A stretch of 64,000 nt of DNA from Vreelandella olivaria (GCF_023507745.1 NZ_JALPZO010000008.1:1-64000); one strand, 5' to 3'; counted from the first letter of the stretch, positions 39,493-52,547 are shown. Made by a program: numbers and translations. The notes: generated by a model from the sequence alone, not told the origin.

Positions 39493-41225
39493 CGGCGTGC
39501 CCTCAATCGCGGGTTAGCTACCAACTCAAGCGAGCGGGAGATGAAAAACACGGAGAGCACCGTGATCATGATTAACAGTCCCGGCGGCAGGTTCCACCAC
39601 CAGGCTTCGCGCCAGGCTCCTGATAAGCGCGCGTTATGCAGAATGCCGCCCCAGGAGATCGACTGGGGTGGCCCCAGCCCCAGGAACGATAAGGTCGCTT
39701 CCGCAATAATCGACACCCCAACGATAATTGCCAACTCAAGGAAGACCAGCGGCATCACATTGGGAAAAATATGCAGATACATAATGCGCAGGTCGGACGC
39801 CCCCGCCACCCTGGCCGCTTTAACAAAGGGACGCTCGCGCAGGCTCAACACCTGAGAGCGAATCAAGCGCGCCACGGTACGCCAGGTAAGCAGCGAAACC
39901 GCCAGGATCACAATGAACAGGCTAGGCTCAAACAGCAGCACCAGAATCAACGCAAAGGGTTCAAAGGGGATGCCATACATCACATCCACGGTACGCATAA
40001 GCACCGTCTCGGTGCGCCCCCGGAAATACCCGGCAACAAGCCCCACATTGGCGCCGATCAATACCACTAACGTGGCCCCCAGAAAGCCCACCAGCAGCGC
40101 GATCTGGGAGCCGTGGATATTTTGACTGAACAGATCACGACCCAGGTGATCGGTACCGAACCAGTGCTCGCCCGAGGGAGGTGCCAGGCGATTCACGAAG
40201 CGGTCGGAACCAATGGCGAAATAATGCTCATCGGTGACCATCAGCGCGCGCAAATGGCGCTCTTCGCTGCTGGGCACCAGCCGCCAGTCGGCTCCCGGCT
40301 CGCGTTCAAAGATGATACCACTACGCCCCACCGCGAACGCATGCCCCTCATCGGTGATCCAGCCTGCACGGATGGCACGTGAGTCCGGGGCGTTTTGGCT
40401 TTGCCAACGGGCACTGGCATCCTCACGTATGAGCAGTGTGCCCCGCTCCCCAACGATCAGCCCTGCGCCACTATCAGCAAAGTGAATATGGTTTAAGGCA
40501 CGATTACCGGGCAACCGCTCCAGGCTCACGCTGTCATCTTCAGGATCGAGCCGCAGTGCCAGGCCCCGGTCTCCGACCACCCAGGCGCTGCCATCCACAT
40601 CCAGCGCCACCGCATTAAGGTCAAAACCACGCCCCACAGGGCTTGCCAACGTTTCAACCTCGCCACGGGGGAGATCAAGGCGCCAGATCACTTCACCCCC
40701 GCCCACCAGCAGGGCCGTACTGTCATCAAGCCATACGATACCGTTAATGCCCATTGGTTCGGGCATATCGTAGGTTCGCCAGCTATCATCCGGCGTCCAC
40801 AGTGCGACGGTACCCCGCACGCCCGCCACCAGGGTGGCACCATCCTCGCGGATATTGACTGCATTCAGCGTTGTGGTAAGCGGTGTATCTAGGCGCGACC
40901 AGTCACCCTCTGCATAGCGCCAAACCACGCCATTGCGCCCAACCGCCATCCCCAGGCCATCCCGGTAATCAGCAGCATTCAGGGTTTCATCACCCAGTGG
41001 GGGTAATGCCTCCCAGCGAACCTGCTCTCCCTCCAGGGTGCGGGTAAAAATAGACCCTTCTTCGCGCTCGTTGACCGCCAGGGGCGCATGGGTGGAAAGA
41101 AACGGTGCAAACAGCGCCATGGCGATAATTGACATCAGTACCGCCAACCCTACCAGCGCCAGTCGATCACCGAGAATTGCCCGTACAGGTTCCTGGGCAC
41201 TTTTAAGTAGTCGTGATCGGTTCAT
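39489..41225 (-). CDS. ABC transporter permease (DppC type) with inserted beta-propeller-like domain
   Basis: 578 residues, about twice the usual 280-300. TM1 lies at about 22-42 with the DppC-type start. Residues 356-578 hold the rest of a normal DppC: GTDHLGRDLFSQNIHGSQIAL, further TM helices and the ATPase-contact loop VAGASDLRIMYLHIFPNV. Between them residues about 52-350 form seven repeats starting near 82, 120, 160, 203, 244, 285 and 325, each like LNAVxxxxxGxxxxVGxxGxxxxR. This resembles Ycf48/BNR-type seven-bladed propellers. By topology the insert faces the periplasm. Overlaps the DppB-type gene and the ATPase gene by four bases each. Confidence 0.9.
   Translation of the reverse strand: MNRSRLLKSAQEPVRAILGDRLALVGLAVLMSIIAMALFAPFLSTHAPLAVNEREEGSIFTRTLEGEQVRWEALPPLGDETLNAADYRDGLGMAVGRNGVVWRYAEGDWSRLDTPLTTTLNAVNIREDGATLVAGVRGTVALWTPDDSWRTYDMPEPMGINGIVWLDDSTALLVGGGEVIWRLDLPRGEVETLASPVGRGFDLNAVALDVDGSAWVVGDRGLALRLDPEDDSVSLERLPGNRALNHIHFADSGAGLIVGERGTLLIREDASARWQSQNAPDSRAIRAGWITDEGHAFAVGRSGIIFEREPGADWRLVPSSEERHLRALMVTDEHYFAIGSDRFVNRLAPPSGEHWFGTDHLGRDLFSQNIHGSQIALLVGFLGATLVVLIGANVGLVAGYFRGRTETVLMRTVDVMYGIPFEPFALILVLLFEPSLFIVILAVSLLTWRTVARLIRSQVLSLRERPFVKAARVAGASDLRIMYLHIFPNVMPLVFLELAIIVGVSIIAEATLSFLGLGPPQSISWGGILHNARLSGAWREAWWWNLPPGLLIMITVLSVFFISRSLELVANPRLRARR
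40176..41072 (-). repeat. Seven degenerate coding repeats in the permease gene
   Basis: Codons for residues about 52-350 of the permease. Seven units of 38-43 residues share a hydrophobic-N-A/G-hydrophobic start, a small-residue turn and VGxxG, then an arginine or tryptophan strand. The nucleotide repeats have diverged; the pattern is seen only in protein. Confidence 0.75.
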
Positions 41226-42202
41226 TTGAAGCTCACCCTCGGGTCCAGCATGGTGTAAAGAATATCGACCAGCAGGTTGAGGCTAATGACGAACGCCGCC
41301 ATCACCAGAAAACTGGCCTGGGCAAGCGGAAAGTCAGAGGTACGTACCGAGTTAAGAATCTCGCGCCCCAGTCCCGGCCATGAGAAGACCACTTCAACCA
41401 CCACCTGCCCCCCTGCGGCCAGGCCAATCGTGACCGCTAACTGGGTAACCACGGGTAGCAGCGCATTACGGGCCGCATGGGCATAGAGGATGCGACGCTC
41501 TGGCAAGCCTTTGGCACGGGCCATTTCAATGAAATCTTCCCCATAAACCTCAAGCATGGTGTTACGCATGATCAGTAGCGGTGAGCCCAGATAGTAGAGC
41601 GCCACTACCAGAGCAGGCAGGATGAGATGGTGAAGGAAGTCGAGGGTGAAAATCTTATCGAAGAAGCCCGTCGCCTCGTAAGGCAACGTGCGCATACCGC
41701 TGGTAGGTAGCCAGCCCAGCCCAATACCAAAGATCAGGATAGCGATCATTCCGGTCCAGAACATCGGCGCCGAGCGAAACATCAGGCCGACAAAGATGCC
41801 GCTGGTATCGGCACGGCTTCCGCGACGCCAGGAAAGCCAGGCCCCTAACGGTGCGCCCACCGCATATGCCAGCACGATAGCGGGCAGCATCAGGATCATG
41901 GTGTTGCCCAGGCGCTCCCAGATAATATCCGCCACTGGGGCGCGGTAGTGAAAGGAGTAGCCAAAATCCCCCTGGACAATATTGACCAAATAGATGAAGT
42001 ACTGCTCCCAGATGGGCCGGTCGAGACCAAAGCTGGCGCGGATACGTTCGCGCTCCTCGGGATTCAACCCCTCGGTAATAAGGGCCGCCGTTGGGTCTGG
42101 CAAGCCTAATCGGAATAGAAAAAATAGCAGCGTGGCGATGATAAACAGCGCCATAAAACCGTGGAATACACGGCGTATCAGGTAACTTCTACGTGAGGAC
42201 AT
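41222..42202 (-). CDS. ABC transporter permease (DppB type)
   Basis: 326 residues from the ATG at 42202 (MSSRRSYLIRRVFHG). A GTG 51 bases upstream is the alternative, and neither has a strong ribosome-binding site. Six TM helices, the DppB N-terminal block LRxGLPDP...RASFGLDRPIWEQY, GDFGYSF and the ATPase-contact loop ARAKGLPERRILYAHAARNALLP. Standard architecture, unlike its partner. Its stop overlaps the next permease start by four bases (ATGA). Confidence 0.93.
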   Translation of the reverse strand: MSSRRSYLIRRVFHGFMALFIIATLLFFLFRLGLPDPTAALITEGLNPEERERIRASFGLDRPIWEQYFIYLVNIVQGDFGYSFHYRAPVADIIWERLGNTMILMLPAIVLAYAVGAPLGAWLSWRRGSRADTSGIFVGLMFRSAPMFWTGMIAILIFGIGLGWLPTSGMRTLPYEATGFFDKIFTLDFLHHLILPALVVALYYLGSPLLIMRNTMLEVYGEDFIEMARAKGLPERRILYAHAARNALLPVVTQLAVTIGLAAGGQVVVEVVFSWPGLGREILNSVRTSDFPLAQASFLVMAAFVISLNLLVDILYTMLDPRVSFK

Positions 42203-42296
42203 GACGGACTCGCTATGAACAGCCAACACTCCGCTCCGCCTTGTGAGCAGCACGGCGTGTTGGCAGGCACCTATCGTGTGGGTGAATACGTCGTGC

Positions 42297-43937
42297 TTAG
42301 CGTACTAAGCGACCTTGCTCATCCCAGGAGTAGCCGGCATCTTCAAGTTCGGCACGAGCGGCATCCATATCGAACTCAAACTGTTCGATGAACGCCTCAT
42401 GCCAGTAGTTATTGACGGGAGCAATGACACTGTTCCCCACTTCACCGCGCCCATCGAGTAACACATTAACCATCCGCTCACGGTCAGTCGCCATGGTTAA
42501 GGCACGGCGCACGGCACGATCATCAAATGGAGGACGACGCAGGTTGAAGGTCAGGTGGTAGTAGCCGAAGTCCGGCACATTGACCACCGTGAGGTGATCC
42601 TGGCTCTCCGCCAGACTGATCTGCCCCGGCTCCATACGCCAGGCAGTAACATCAATCTCGCCCGTTTGCAGCCCTGTATAAACCCCCTCCATATCGGCGT
42701 AGATGATGAATTCAACACCATCGACGGCAATATCGTCAGCGTAGAAGTGGTCATCGAACTTACTGATGGCCATAAATTCACCACGGTCAAAGCGCTCAAA
42801 CTGGAACGGGCCTGAACCAACGGTGGGCACATCTACGGGACTCAGCGAGGATGCGTCGTCAATTTCCGACCAGATATGCTCGGGTAGGATGGGGATTTGC
42901 GACAGTGATATGCTGGCGAAAGAGGCAGACGGCTCTTTCAGGTTGAAATGTACGGTACGTTCATCCACCACTTCTGCGTTCTCAAGCGCGGCCAGATAGG
43001 AGTTGAAGTAGCTGTAATCCTGATCGAGATAGTAATTCCACGTAAACGCCACATCTTCGGCGGTCACCGGCTCACCATCATGGAAGGTCATACCTTCACG
43101 AAGCGTCACAGCAATCGTGGTATCACCGACTTGCTCTACGCTTTCCGCCGCCCAGGGAAGCGGTTCCACATCGGCGGATAGACGCACCAGACGGTCGTAG
43201 TAGAGACGCATCCACTTCCATCCCCATACAGACGTGGAAGCCAGCGGGTTAAGGTTGTCAGGCTCCTGGGGGCCACCGATGCGCAGTGTGCCACGCTCGC
43301 CCACCGGCTCCGCTTCCATTGGTCCCCACTCGCTATACAAGCCCTCGCCCGCCATTGGCTCAAATCCTTCAAAGGTATCGTGGTTATAAGCCACCACCTC
43401 ATCCCGGTAGAAAAGCACAATCAGTGGGGCATCCGGCTTATAGAGTTCCTGCATCTCCATCACCAGTTGCTGACGCTCGTCCGGGTCAAAGGCCTGGGAT
43501 TGCTGGTCAAACAGGGCATTGAACTCAGGGTTGTCGTAACCGCCAGGGTTATTCCCCCCAGGATTGGACTGCCGCGAATCCAGGGTGCTTAGAAAAAACT
43601 GCGGATCAAGCCGGTCTGTGCGGCCGGTCCAGCCAAGTATGGTCGCGTCGAAATCCTGCTGGTCGTAGAGGCGCTCAAGCGCGGTACTGAACTCCGTGGG
43701 AGCTACCGTTACATCCAGCCCCAGCTCCTCCCAACGCTCGGCGATGATAAAGGCCGCCTCATAGCGAATCGGGTCGTAAGACTCGGTGGTCGTGGTTAAG
43801 GTAATGGAGGGCATTGGCTCTTGCGCCTGAGACTGTGATGCACAGACCCCCAAACCCAGCGTTACCGCCAGTACCCGCAGCGAAGTGCGTTTCCCACTAT
43901 AGGGTTTTGCCAACGCTTCCGTTATTGCGTTATTCAT
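42297..43937 (-). CDS. ABC transporter solute-binding protein, family 5, permuted order
   Basis: 546-residue periplasmic binding protein with a Sec signal peptide (positively charged KPYSGKR, then VLAVTLGLGV, cleavage near SQAQ, no lipobox). Residues about 42-195 look like the C-terminal third of a family-5 protein (ITLTTTTESYDPIRYEAAF, DFDATILGWTG, NNPGGYDNPEFNALFD, APLIVLFYRDEVVAY). Residues about 215-546 look like its N-terminal two thirds (GTLRIGGPQEPDNLNPL, MTFHDGEPVTAEDVAF, then AARAELEDAGYSWDEQGRLVR at the very end). The order is therefore rotated. Substrate unknown. First gene of the four-gene transporter operon. Confidence 0.9.
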   Translation of the reverse strand: MNNAITEALAKPYSGKRTSLRVLAVTLGLGVCASQSQAQEPMPSITLTTTTESYDPIRYEAAFIIAERWEELGLDVTVAPTEFSTALERLYDQQDFDATILGWTGRTDRLDPQFFLSTLDSRQSNPGGNNPGGYDNPEFNALFDQQSQAFDPDERQQLVMEMQELYKPDAPLIVLFYRDEVVAYNHDTFEGFEPMAGEGLYSEWGPMEAEPVGERGTLRIGGPQEPDNLNPLASTSVWGWKWMRLYYDRLVRLSADVEPLPWAAESVEQVGDTTIAVTLREGMTFHDGEPVTAEDVAFTWNYYLDQDYSYFNSYLAALENAEVVDERTVHFNLKEPSASFASISLSQIPILPEHIWSEIDDASSLSPVDVPTVGSGPFQFERFDRGEFMAISKFDDHFYADDIAVDGVEFIIYADMEGVYTGLQTGEIDVTAWRMEPGQISLAESQDHLTVVNVPDFGYYHLTFNLRRPPFDDRAVRRALTMATDRERMVNVLLDGRGEVGNSVIAPVNNYWHEAFIEQFEFDMDAARAELEDAGYSWDEQGRLVR

Positions 43938-44013
43938 TAGGTCTCCCTCAACGTATTAGCCAAGCAAACGTAGCCACTTGTATTTTTTAAGCCGATTCCA
44001 ACCTAATGAGTGC

Positions 44014-44047
44014 AACGTTTAACCGTCAAACGTCTCCTTAAACGTTT
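44014..44047. repeat. Three AAACGT-type boxes upstream of the transporter operon
   Basis: AACGTTT (44014-44020), AAACGT (near 44028-44033) and AAACGTTT (near 44039-44047) occur about 13 bases apart in the 154-bp gap before the solute-binding protein gene. They could be operator repeats. No factor is recognised. Confidence 0.35.
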
Positions 44048-44091
44048 CTCAGCTTGCTATTATCCAGAAGTTAGCCGTGCCGGGTATGCAC

Positions 44092-44120
44092 AAACAAAAA
44101 AGCACCCTGAAGAGGGTGCT
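44092..44120 (-). terminator. Terminator of ftsH
   Basis: On the minus strand AGCACCCT-CTTC-AGGGTGCT is followed by TTTTTTGTTTG. It lies 26 bases after the ftsH stop and separates ftsH from the ABC operon. Confidence 0.9.
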
Positions 44121-44145
44121 TTTGAAACATATCAACGTTGATTAT

Positions 44146-46146
44146 TTACGGGCCCGCTGGACCACCTAATGGGTCAGAGGGGCGGCGACGGGGCCCGTCG
44201 TCATCTTCTTCGCCATCATCACCAGACGCACTGGGGGGCGTGTCCTCCGCCTTATCTTCCGCTTTTGCTTCAGGCTTATCTTCATCCACACGCATACCAC
44301 CGCCGGATGAGCTGCCATCGTCCCAGCCTTCAGGTGGGCGGGGGTCACGGCCTTCCATAATATCTTTCAGTTGGTCGGCATCAATGGTTTCAAACTTCAT
44401 CAACGCTTCGGCCATGGCATCCAGCTTGTCGCGATTGTCATGCAGGATCTGACGTGCCTGCTCGTAACATTCATCGATAATTTTGCGTACTTCTTTATCG
44501 AGGCGAGAGGTGGTTTCACCCGACTTCAGCTTTCCACCACCCTGACCTGGGCCGCCGAGGAATTGATGAGACTCGTCCTCGTCATACATGATCGGCCCCA
44601 TTTCATCTGAAAGACCCCACTTCGCCACCATGTTATGCGCAAGCTCGGTGGCACGTTTAATATCGTTTGACGCACCAGTAGTGACACCGTTTGGCCCCAG
44701 CGTCATCTCTTCGGCGATACGGCCACCGAACAGCGAGCAGATCTGGCTGAGGATTTGCTGGCGCGACAGGCTGTAGCGATCCTCTTCCGGCAGGAACATG
44801 GTGACACCCAACGCCCGGCCACGGGGAATAATCGTGACTTTATACACCGGGTCGTGTTCAGGCATGACCAAACCGATAATGGCGTGGCCCGCCTCATGGT
44901 AGGCCGTATTGAGCTTCTCTTTATCGGTCATGACCATGGATTTGCGCTCGGCGCCCATCATGATCTTATCCTTGGCCAACTCAAGCTCTTCCATGCTTAC
45001 CAGACGCTTGTTGCGGCGGGCAGCAAACAGCGCAGCCTCGTTAACCAGGTTGGCAAGATCGGCACCTGAGAAACCGGGCGTACCACGGGCAATCAGTTGC
45101 GGCTTGACGTCATCTGACAGCGGCACCTTACGCAGGTGAACGCCCAGAATATGTTCACGACCACGAATATCCGGCAAGCCAACGGTGACCTGACGGTCAA
45201 AACGGCCTGGGCGCAACAGCGCCGGATCCAGTACGTCAGGACGGTTGGTGGCAGCGATGACGATGATGCCTTCATTGGCTTCAAAGCCATCCATTTCCAC
45301 CAGCAACTGGTTAAGCGTCTGCTCGCGCTCGTCGTTACCGCCGCCCATGCCGGTACCACGCGAACGACCAACCGCATCGATCTCGTCAATAAAGATGATG
45401 CAGGGCGCCTGCTTTTTCGCCTGCTCAAACATGTCGCGTACGCGGGACGCACCGACACCTACAAACATTTCAACAAAGTCAGAGCCTGAAATGGAGAAGA
45501 ACGGCACCTTCGCTTCGCCGGCAATGGACTTGGCCAGCAGCGTTTTACCGGTACCCGGCGGCCCCACCATCAACACGCCACGGGGAATCGTGCCACCCAG
45601 GCGCTGAAATTTAGTGGGGTCACGCAGGAAGTCCACCAGCTCTTCCACTTCTTCCTTCGCTTCGTCACAGCCTGCAACGTCAGCAAAGGTGGTTTTGATC
45701 TGATCTTGAGAGAGCAGCTTGGCCTTGGACTTACCAAAGCTCATCGGACCGCCTTTACCGCCGCCAACACCGCCCTGCATTTGGCGCATGAAGAACATAA
45801 AGATAGCCAGGATCAACAGGATCGGGAAGCTGGCAATCAGCAGGCGCGTCCAGATGCTTTGTTGTTCTGGCTCTTTACCCACCACAGTGACGTTATTGCT
45901 CAACAGGTCGTCCATCAGCTTCGGATCTTCAGCCGCAGGACGGATGGTTTGGAACTGCGAACCATCCGTCCGCTCACCAGTGATGGTATAGCCATCAATG
46001 GTGACGCTACGTATCTGTTGATTTTGCACCTGCTGCACAAACTGGGAGTAGTTGGTGGTTTGTGGTGCACTTTCCGTACTGAAATTGTTGAACACTGTCA
46101 GTAGAACGGCCGCGATGACCAACCACAGAATCAGGTTCTTCGCCAT
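44146..46146 (-). CDS. ftsH: ATP-dependent zinc metalloprotease FtsH
   Basis: Membrane-anchored AAA+ protease for quality control and regulated proteolysis. 666 residues from the ATG at 46146 ([10 protein letters not shown], the family start). An in-frame TTG three codons upstream has a GAGGG site 7 bases away and may be the real initiator. TM helices at about 4-20 and 101-120 flank a periplasmic domain. Walker A GPPGTGKT (195-202), second region of homology and zinc motif HEAGH (417-421). C-terminal tail is acidic and Gly/Pro-rich. Confidence 0.96.
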   Translation of the reverse strand: MAKNLILWLVIAAVLLTVFNNFSTESAPQTTNYSQFVQQVQNQQIRSVTIDGYTITGERTDGSQFQTIRPAAEDPKLMDDLLSNNVTVVGKEPEQQSIWTRLLIASFPILLILAIFMFFMRQMQGGVGGGKGGPMSFGKSKAKLLSQDQIKTTFADVAGCDEAKEEVEELVDFLRDPTKFQRLGGTIPRGVLMVGPPGTGKTLLAKSIAGEAKVPFFSISGSDFVEMFVGVGASRVRDMFEQAKKQAPCIIFIDEIDAVGRSRGTGMGGGNDEREQTLNQLLVEMDGFEANEGIIVIAATNRPDVLDPALLRPGRFDRQVTVGLPDIRGREHILGVHLRKVPLSDDVKPQLIARGTPGFSGADLANLVNEAALFAARRNKRLVSMEELELAKDKIMMGAERKSMVMTDKEKLNTAYHEAGHAIIGLVMPEHDPVYKVTIIPRGRALGVTMFLPEEDRYSLSRQQILSQICSLFGGRIAEEMTLGPNGVTTGASNDIKRATELAHNMVAKWGLSDEMGPIMYDEDESHQFLGGPGQGGGKLKSGETTSRLDKEVRKIIDECYEQARQILHDNRDKLDAMAEALMKFETIDADQLKDIMEGRDPRPPEGWDDGSSSGGGMRVDEDKPEAKAEDKAEDTPPSASGDDGEEDDDGPRRRPSDPLGGPAGP

Positions 46147-46359
46147 ATCGTTCAAGGGGCTACCCTCATTACAAGAATCCGTCAGTTATCCGTCAATACT
46201 CAGACCTTACACTAGAGATCAACGTTCAACCATTGCCAAAGCACATCTGGCTTTGGGCCATCTGTGTCACGCTCGTCCAATGTGCATAATGTGACACACC
46301 TTACGCTTGCCTGTCTGGCAATCGTGGTGATAAATCTTTGCTATCGCGCTCATATATGG

Positions 46360-47007
46360 CTAGCCGCGAAACCCTTCAGCTAAAAAGTAAACTTCCCTGG
46401 AGCGCGCCCGCGAAGCGCCTGGCTTGCGGGTAACCACCCGATCAAAGCTTCCACGCAGCTCTTTCAGGTAGGCGTCAAACCCTTCCCCTTGAAAGACTTT
46501 AGCCAGAAAACGTCCGCCGGGAGGCAGTGTTTCCCGGGCGAGTTCAAGTGCCAACTCTACCAGATACATCGCCTGCGGCTGATCAATAGCCGCCATACCA
46601 CTCATATTGGGGGCCATGTCGGACATAACAAGGTCTACCGGACGATTTCTCAGACGCTCAAGAACCGCATTAAGTACGCTCCCCTCAGTAAAGTCGCCCT
46701 GAATAAAGTCAACGCCTGCCAGTGCATCCATCTCCAGTATATCCGATGCAATAACCACACCTTCCGGTCCCACTTTTTCTGCGGCAACCTGGCTCCACCC
46801 ACCGGGGGCAGCGCCTAAATCAATCACCGTCATGCCGGAACGAAACAGTTTGTCCTTTTCATCCAGCTCCAGCAGCTTGTAGCTGGCGCGGGAGCGATAG
46901 CCATCCTGCCAGCTCTGCTTGACGTACTGATCGTCAAAGTGCTCTTTCATCCAACTGGCGCTGGTCTTGCTTACCGAACGCTTACGGCCTGGAGGTTTTT
47001 GTTGCAT
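46360..47007 (-). CDS. rlmE: 23S rRNA (uridine-2'-O)-methyltransferase
   Basis: Heat-shock methyltransferase (RrmJ/FtsJ) that modifies U2552 of 23S rRNA. 215 residues. Seen: [14 protein letters not shown] with the first Lys of the K-D-K-E tetrad, SAM motif [25 protein letters not shown] with the catalytic Asp, and [12 protein letters not shown] with the second Lys. Upstream of ftsH and divergent from yhbY, the conserved order. Confidence 0.95.
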   Translation of the reverse strand: MQQKPPGRKRSVSKTSASWMKEHFDDQYVKQSWQDGYRSRASYKLLELDEKDKLFRSGMTVIDLGAAPGGWSQVAAEKVGPEGVVIASDILEMDALAGVDFIQGDFTEGSVLNAVLERLRNRPVDLVMSDMAPNMSGMAAIDQPQAMYLVELALELARETLPPGGRFLAKVFQGEGFDAYLKELRGSFDRVVTRKPGASRARSREVYFLAEGFRG

Positions 47008-47118
47008 GGAAACTTAACACTGGAATAAGAGATGGGCACGTAACGCGACTGCTTTCACTTAGCGGCATTTCACCGTAAGATGGAACGTTAAGCGCTAACC
47101 GGGATACCGCAAGATACC

Positions 47119-47445
47119 ATGAGCTTGTCACAGGCACAAAAGAAAGCATTTCGTAGCATTGGCCACCACCTGAATCCAGTGGTCACCGTTTCTGAGAACG
47201 GCGTCTCCGAAAACCTGCTCGCAGAACTCAGCCGCGCGCTCAATGACCACGAGCTCATTAAAGTAAAGTTCGCCTTGCCCGAACGTGATGATCGTGCCGC
47301 CATGCTTAACGAGCTATTGGCCGACAGCAAGGCTGACTTGGTGCAAACCATTGGCAAGATGGCGTTACTGTATCGCCGCAACCCAAAGGCAAACCCAAAG
47401 CTCTCTAACGTTACACGTTTCGAGAATCATCACGGGCGCCATTAA
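47119..47445 (+). CDS. yhbY: YhbY family RNA-binding protein (CRM domain)
   Basis: 108-residue CRM-domain protein associated with 50S ribosome assembly. Seen: LSQAQKKAFRSIGHHLNPVV, ELSRALNDHELIKVKF and IGKMALLYRRNPKA. The IGHHLNPVV segment carries the usual GxxG-like loop in altered form. Divergent from rlmE over 111 bp, followed by a terminator. Confidence 0.92.
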   Translation: MSLSQAQKKAFRSIGHHLNPVVTVSENGVSENLLAELSRALNDHELIKVKFALPERDDRAAMLNELLADSKADLVQTIGKMALLYRRNPKANPKLSNVTRFENHHGRH

Positions 47446-47487
47446 CACTGATGTTGTTGTGTGCTTAACAAGCACACGAAAAAAAAC

Positions 47488-47525
47488 GCTCGCGCGCAGT
47501 TCATCACTGCCGCGGGCTTTTTATT
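47488..47525 (+). terminator. Terminator after yhbY
   Basis: GC-rich imperfect hairpin (GCTCGCGCGCAGT / ACTGCCGCGGGC) followed by TTTTTATTT, 43 bases after the yhbY stop and before the convergent greA gene. Confidence 0.7.
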
Positions 47526-47576
47526 TGCTCTCTGGGCGCGGCATAACACGCGCCCAAAGGCATGGTTTCATGGTAG

Positions 47577-48049
47577 TTAGAGGTGTTCAACACTCTCAAT
47601 TTCATACTCAACGTCACCACCGGGGGTTTTCACCACCACCACATCGCCCTCTTCCTTACCGATCAGCGCTCGGGCAATGGGTGATGTGACGGAGATGCGG
47701 CCCGCTTTGATATCAGCCTCATCCTCCCCCACGATACGATAAGTAACGCTGGTATCACTATCCAGATTCAATAATGACACCGTCACCCCAAAGATCACTT
47801 TGCCGGTTTTCGGCAGTTTGGTGACATCAATCACCTGGGCACCTGAAAGCTTGCTTTCTATTTCCTGAATACGGCCTTCAATAAACCCCTGCTGTTCGCG
47901 AGCGGCGTGATACTCGGCATTCTCCTTAAGATCACCGTGCTCACGCGCCTCAGCGATAGCGGCAATCACCTGGGGGCGGGCTTCGCTCTTCAGGTGGTTG
48001 AGCTCATCGCGAAGGCTTTTCTCTCCCGCTACCGTCATCGGGACCTTGT

Positions 48050-48053
<4 letters not shown>
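47577..48053 (-). CDS. greA: Transcription elongation factor GreA
   Basis: Rescues backtracked RNA polymerase by stimulating transcript cleavage. 158 residues: N-terminal coiled coil (about 1-75) with the acidic tip ([11 protein letters not shown]) and a C-terminal FKBP-like domain ([37 protein letters not shown]). Overlaps the carB stop by four bases, so it is coupled to carAB. Confidence 0.96.
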
Positions 48054-51280
<3,227 letters not shown>

Positions 51281-51351
51281 AACGGTTCCCGCAAAAATAG
51301 GTGACGATGAGCGACAAAAACGGCGTTACATTGCTGCTATTGAGATGCCGC

Positions 51352-52512
51352 TTAGCGGCGCGCCTGCATCATGGCGATAAAGCGATCAAACAGCGGCGCA
51401 ACGTCACGCGGGCCGGGGCTGGCTTCCGGATGCCCCTGGAAGCTGAACGCAGAGCGGTCAGTACGCTCAATTCCCTGCAGCGTGCCATCGAATAATGAGC
51501 GGTGAGTGGCACGCACATTATCAGGCAGAGTCGCTTCATCGGCTGCAAAGCCATGGTTTTGGCTGGTGATCATGACCGTGCCGGTGTCTAAATCCTGCAC
51601 CGGGTGGTTGGCACCGTGGTGGCCGTGGCCCATCTTGACGGTTTTGGCACCGGAGGCGAGCGCCAGTAACTGGTGCCCCAGGCAAATACCAAACACCGGT
51701 GTATCGGTTTCCAGCACTTCCTGAATGGCCTTGATAGCGTAGTCGCAGGGTTCCGGGTCGCCAGGGCCATTCGCCAGGAACACGCCATCCGGGTTCATCG
51801 CCAGTACCTCAGCGGCAGGCGTTTGAGCCGGCACTACCGTTAAACGGCAACCGCGTGCCGCCAACATACGCAGAATGTTGTATTTCACCCCATAGTCGTA
51901 CGCCACCACATGGTAGGGGCGCTCGCCTTGTGTGGCATCAGCATAGCCCTCACCCAGGGTCCACTCACCTTCCGACCATTCATAGGCTGCTTTGCACGAT
52001 ACCTCTTTGGCCAGATCCATGCCCTTCAACCCAGGAAATGCCTTCGCCGCCGCCAGTGCCCGCTCTACCGCGTCATCGCCCTCCGCATCCACACCCGCCA
52101 GAATCGCACCGTTTTGCGCCCCTTTATCGCGCAGAATGCGTGTTAAGCGGCGCGTATCAATATCCGCAATGCCCAGCACATTTTGGCTTTTCAGATATTC
52201 AGAGAGGGTTTGCTCTGAACGGAAGCTGCTGGCCAGCAGGGGAAGATCACGAATCACTAAACCCGCTGCCGCAATGGAGGCGGATTCCACATCTTCGGAG
52301 TTAATGCCGGTATTGCCGATATGGGGGTAGGTGAGAGTGACGATTTGGCGGGTATAGGAGGGATCAGTGAGGATTTCCTGATAGCCGGTCATGGCTGTAT
52401 TGAACACCACCTCACCGCTTGTGACTCCATCCGCGCCAATAGCAGTTCCGTGAAACACACTGCCATCTTCCAGGGCCAATATCGCGGGTTTGCTCAATGC
52501 GGGGTTATTCAA
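51352..52512 (-). CDS. carA: Carbamoyl-phosphate synthase small subunit
   Basis: Glutamine amidotransferase subunit that supplies ammonia to CarB. 386 residues from a TTG at 52512, which has GGGAGA 8 bases upstream and reads [17 protein letters not shown], the family N-terminus. An ATG at 52527 adds five residues; the still longer frame to 52641 runs through the leader hairpins. Triad: Cys in [11 protein letters not shown], and His and Glu in GHPEASPGP. Confidence 0.94.
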   Translation of the reverse strand: MNNPALSKPAILALEDGSVFHGTAIGADGVTSGEVVFNTAMTGYQEILTDPSYTRQIVTLTYPHIGNTGINSEDVESASIAAAGLVIRDLPLLASSFRSEQTLSEYLKSQNVLGIADIDTRRLTRILRDKGAQNGAILAGVDAEGDDAVERALAAAKAFPGLKGMDLAKEVSCKAAYEWSEGEWTLGEGYADATQGERPYHVVAYDYGVKYNILRMLAARGCRLTVVPAQTPAAEVLAMNPDGVFLANGPGDPEPCDYAIKAIQEVLETDTPVFGICLGHQLLALASGAKTVKMGHGHHGANHPVQDLDTGTVMITSQNHGFAADEATLPDNVRATHRSLFDGTLQGIERTDRSAFSFQGHPEASPGPRDVAPLFDRFIAMMQARR

Positions 52513-52547
52513 GACAAGTTCTCCCATGCTGGTGGGAGCCTGTGGGC

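Noticed and set aside
43842-43850. Lipobox in the solute-binding protein signal peptide (LGVC)
   Set aside because: The residue before Cys is Val instead of Gly, Ala or Ser, so lipidation is unlikely; a signal peptidase I site lies just after.
46235-46256. GCCAAAGC/GCTTTGGG inverted repeat upstream of ftsH
   Set aside because: The stem is short and has no T tract in the direction of transcription; it is not strong enough to call a terminator or attenuator.
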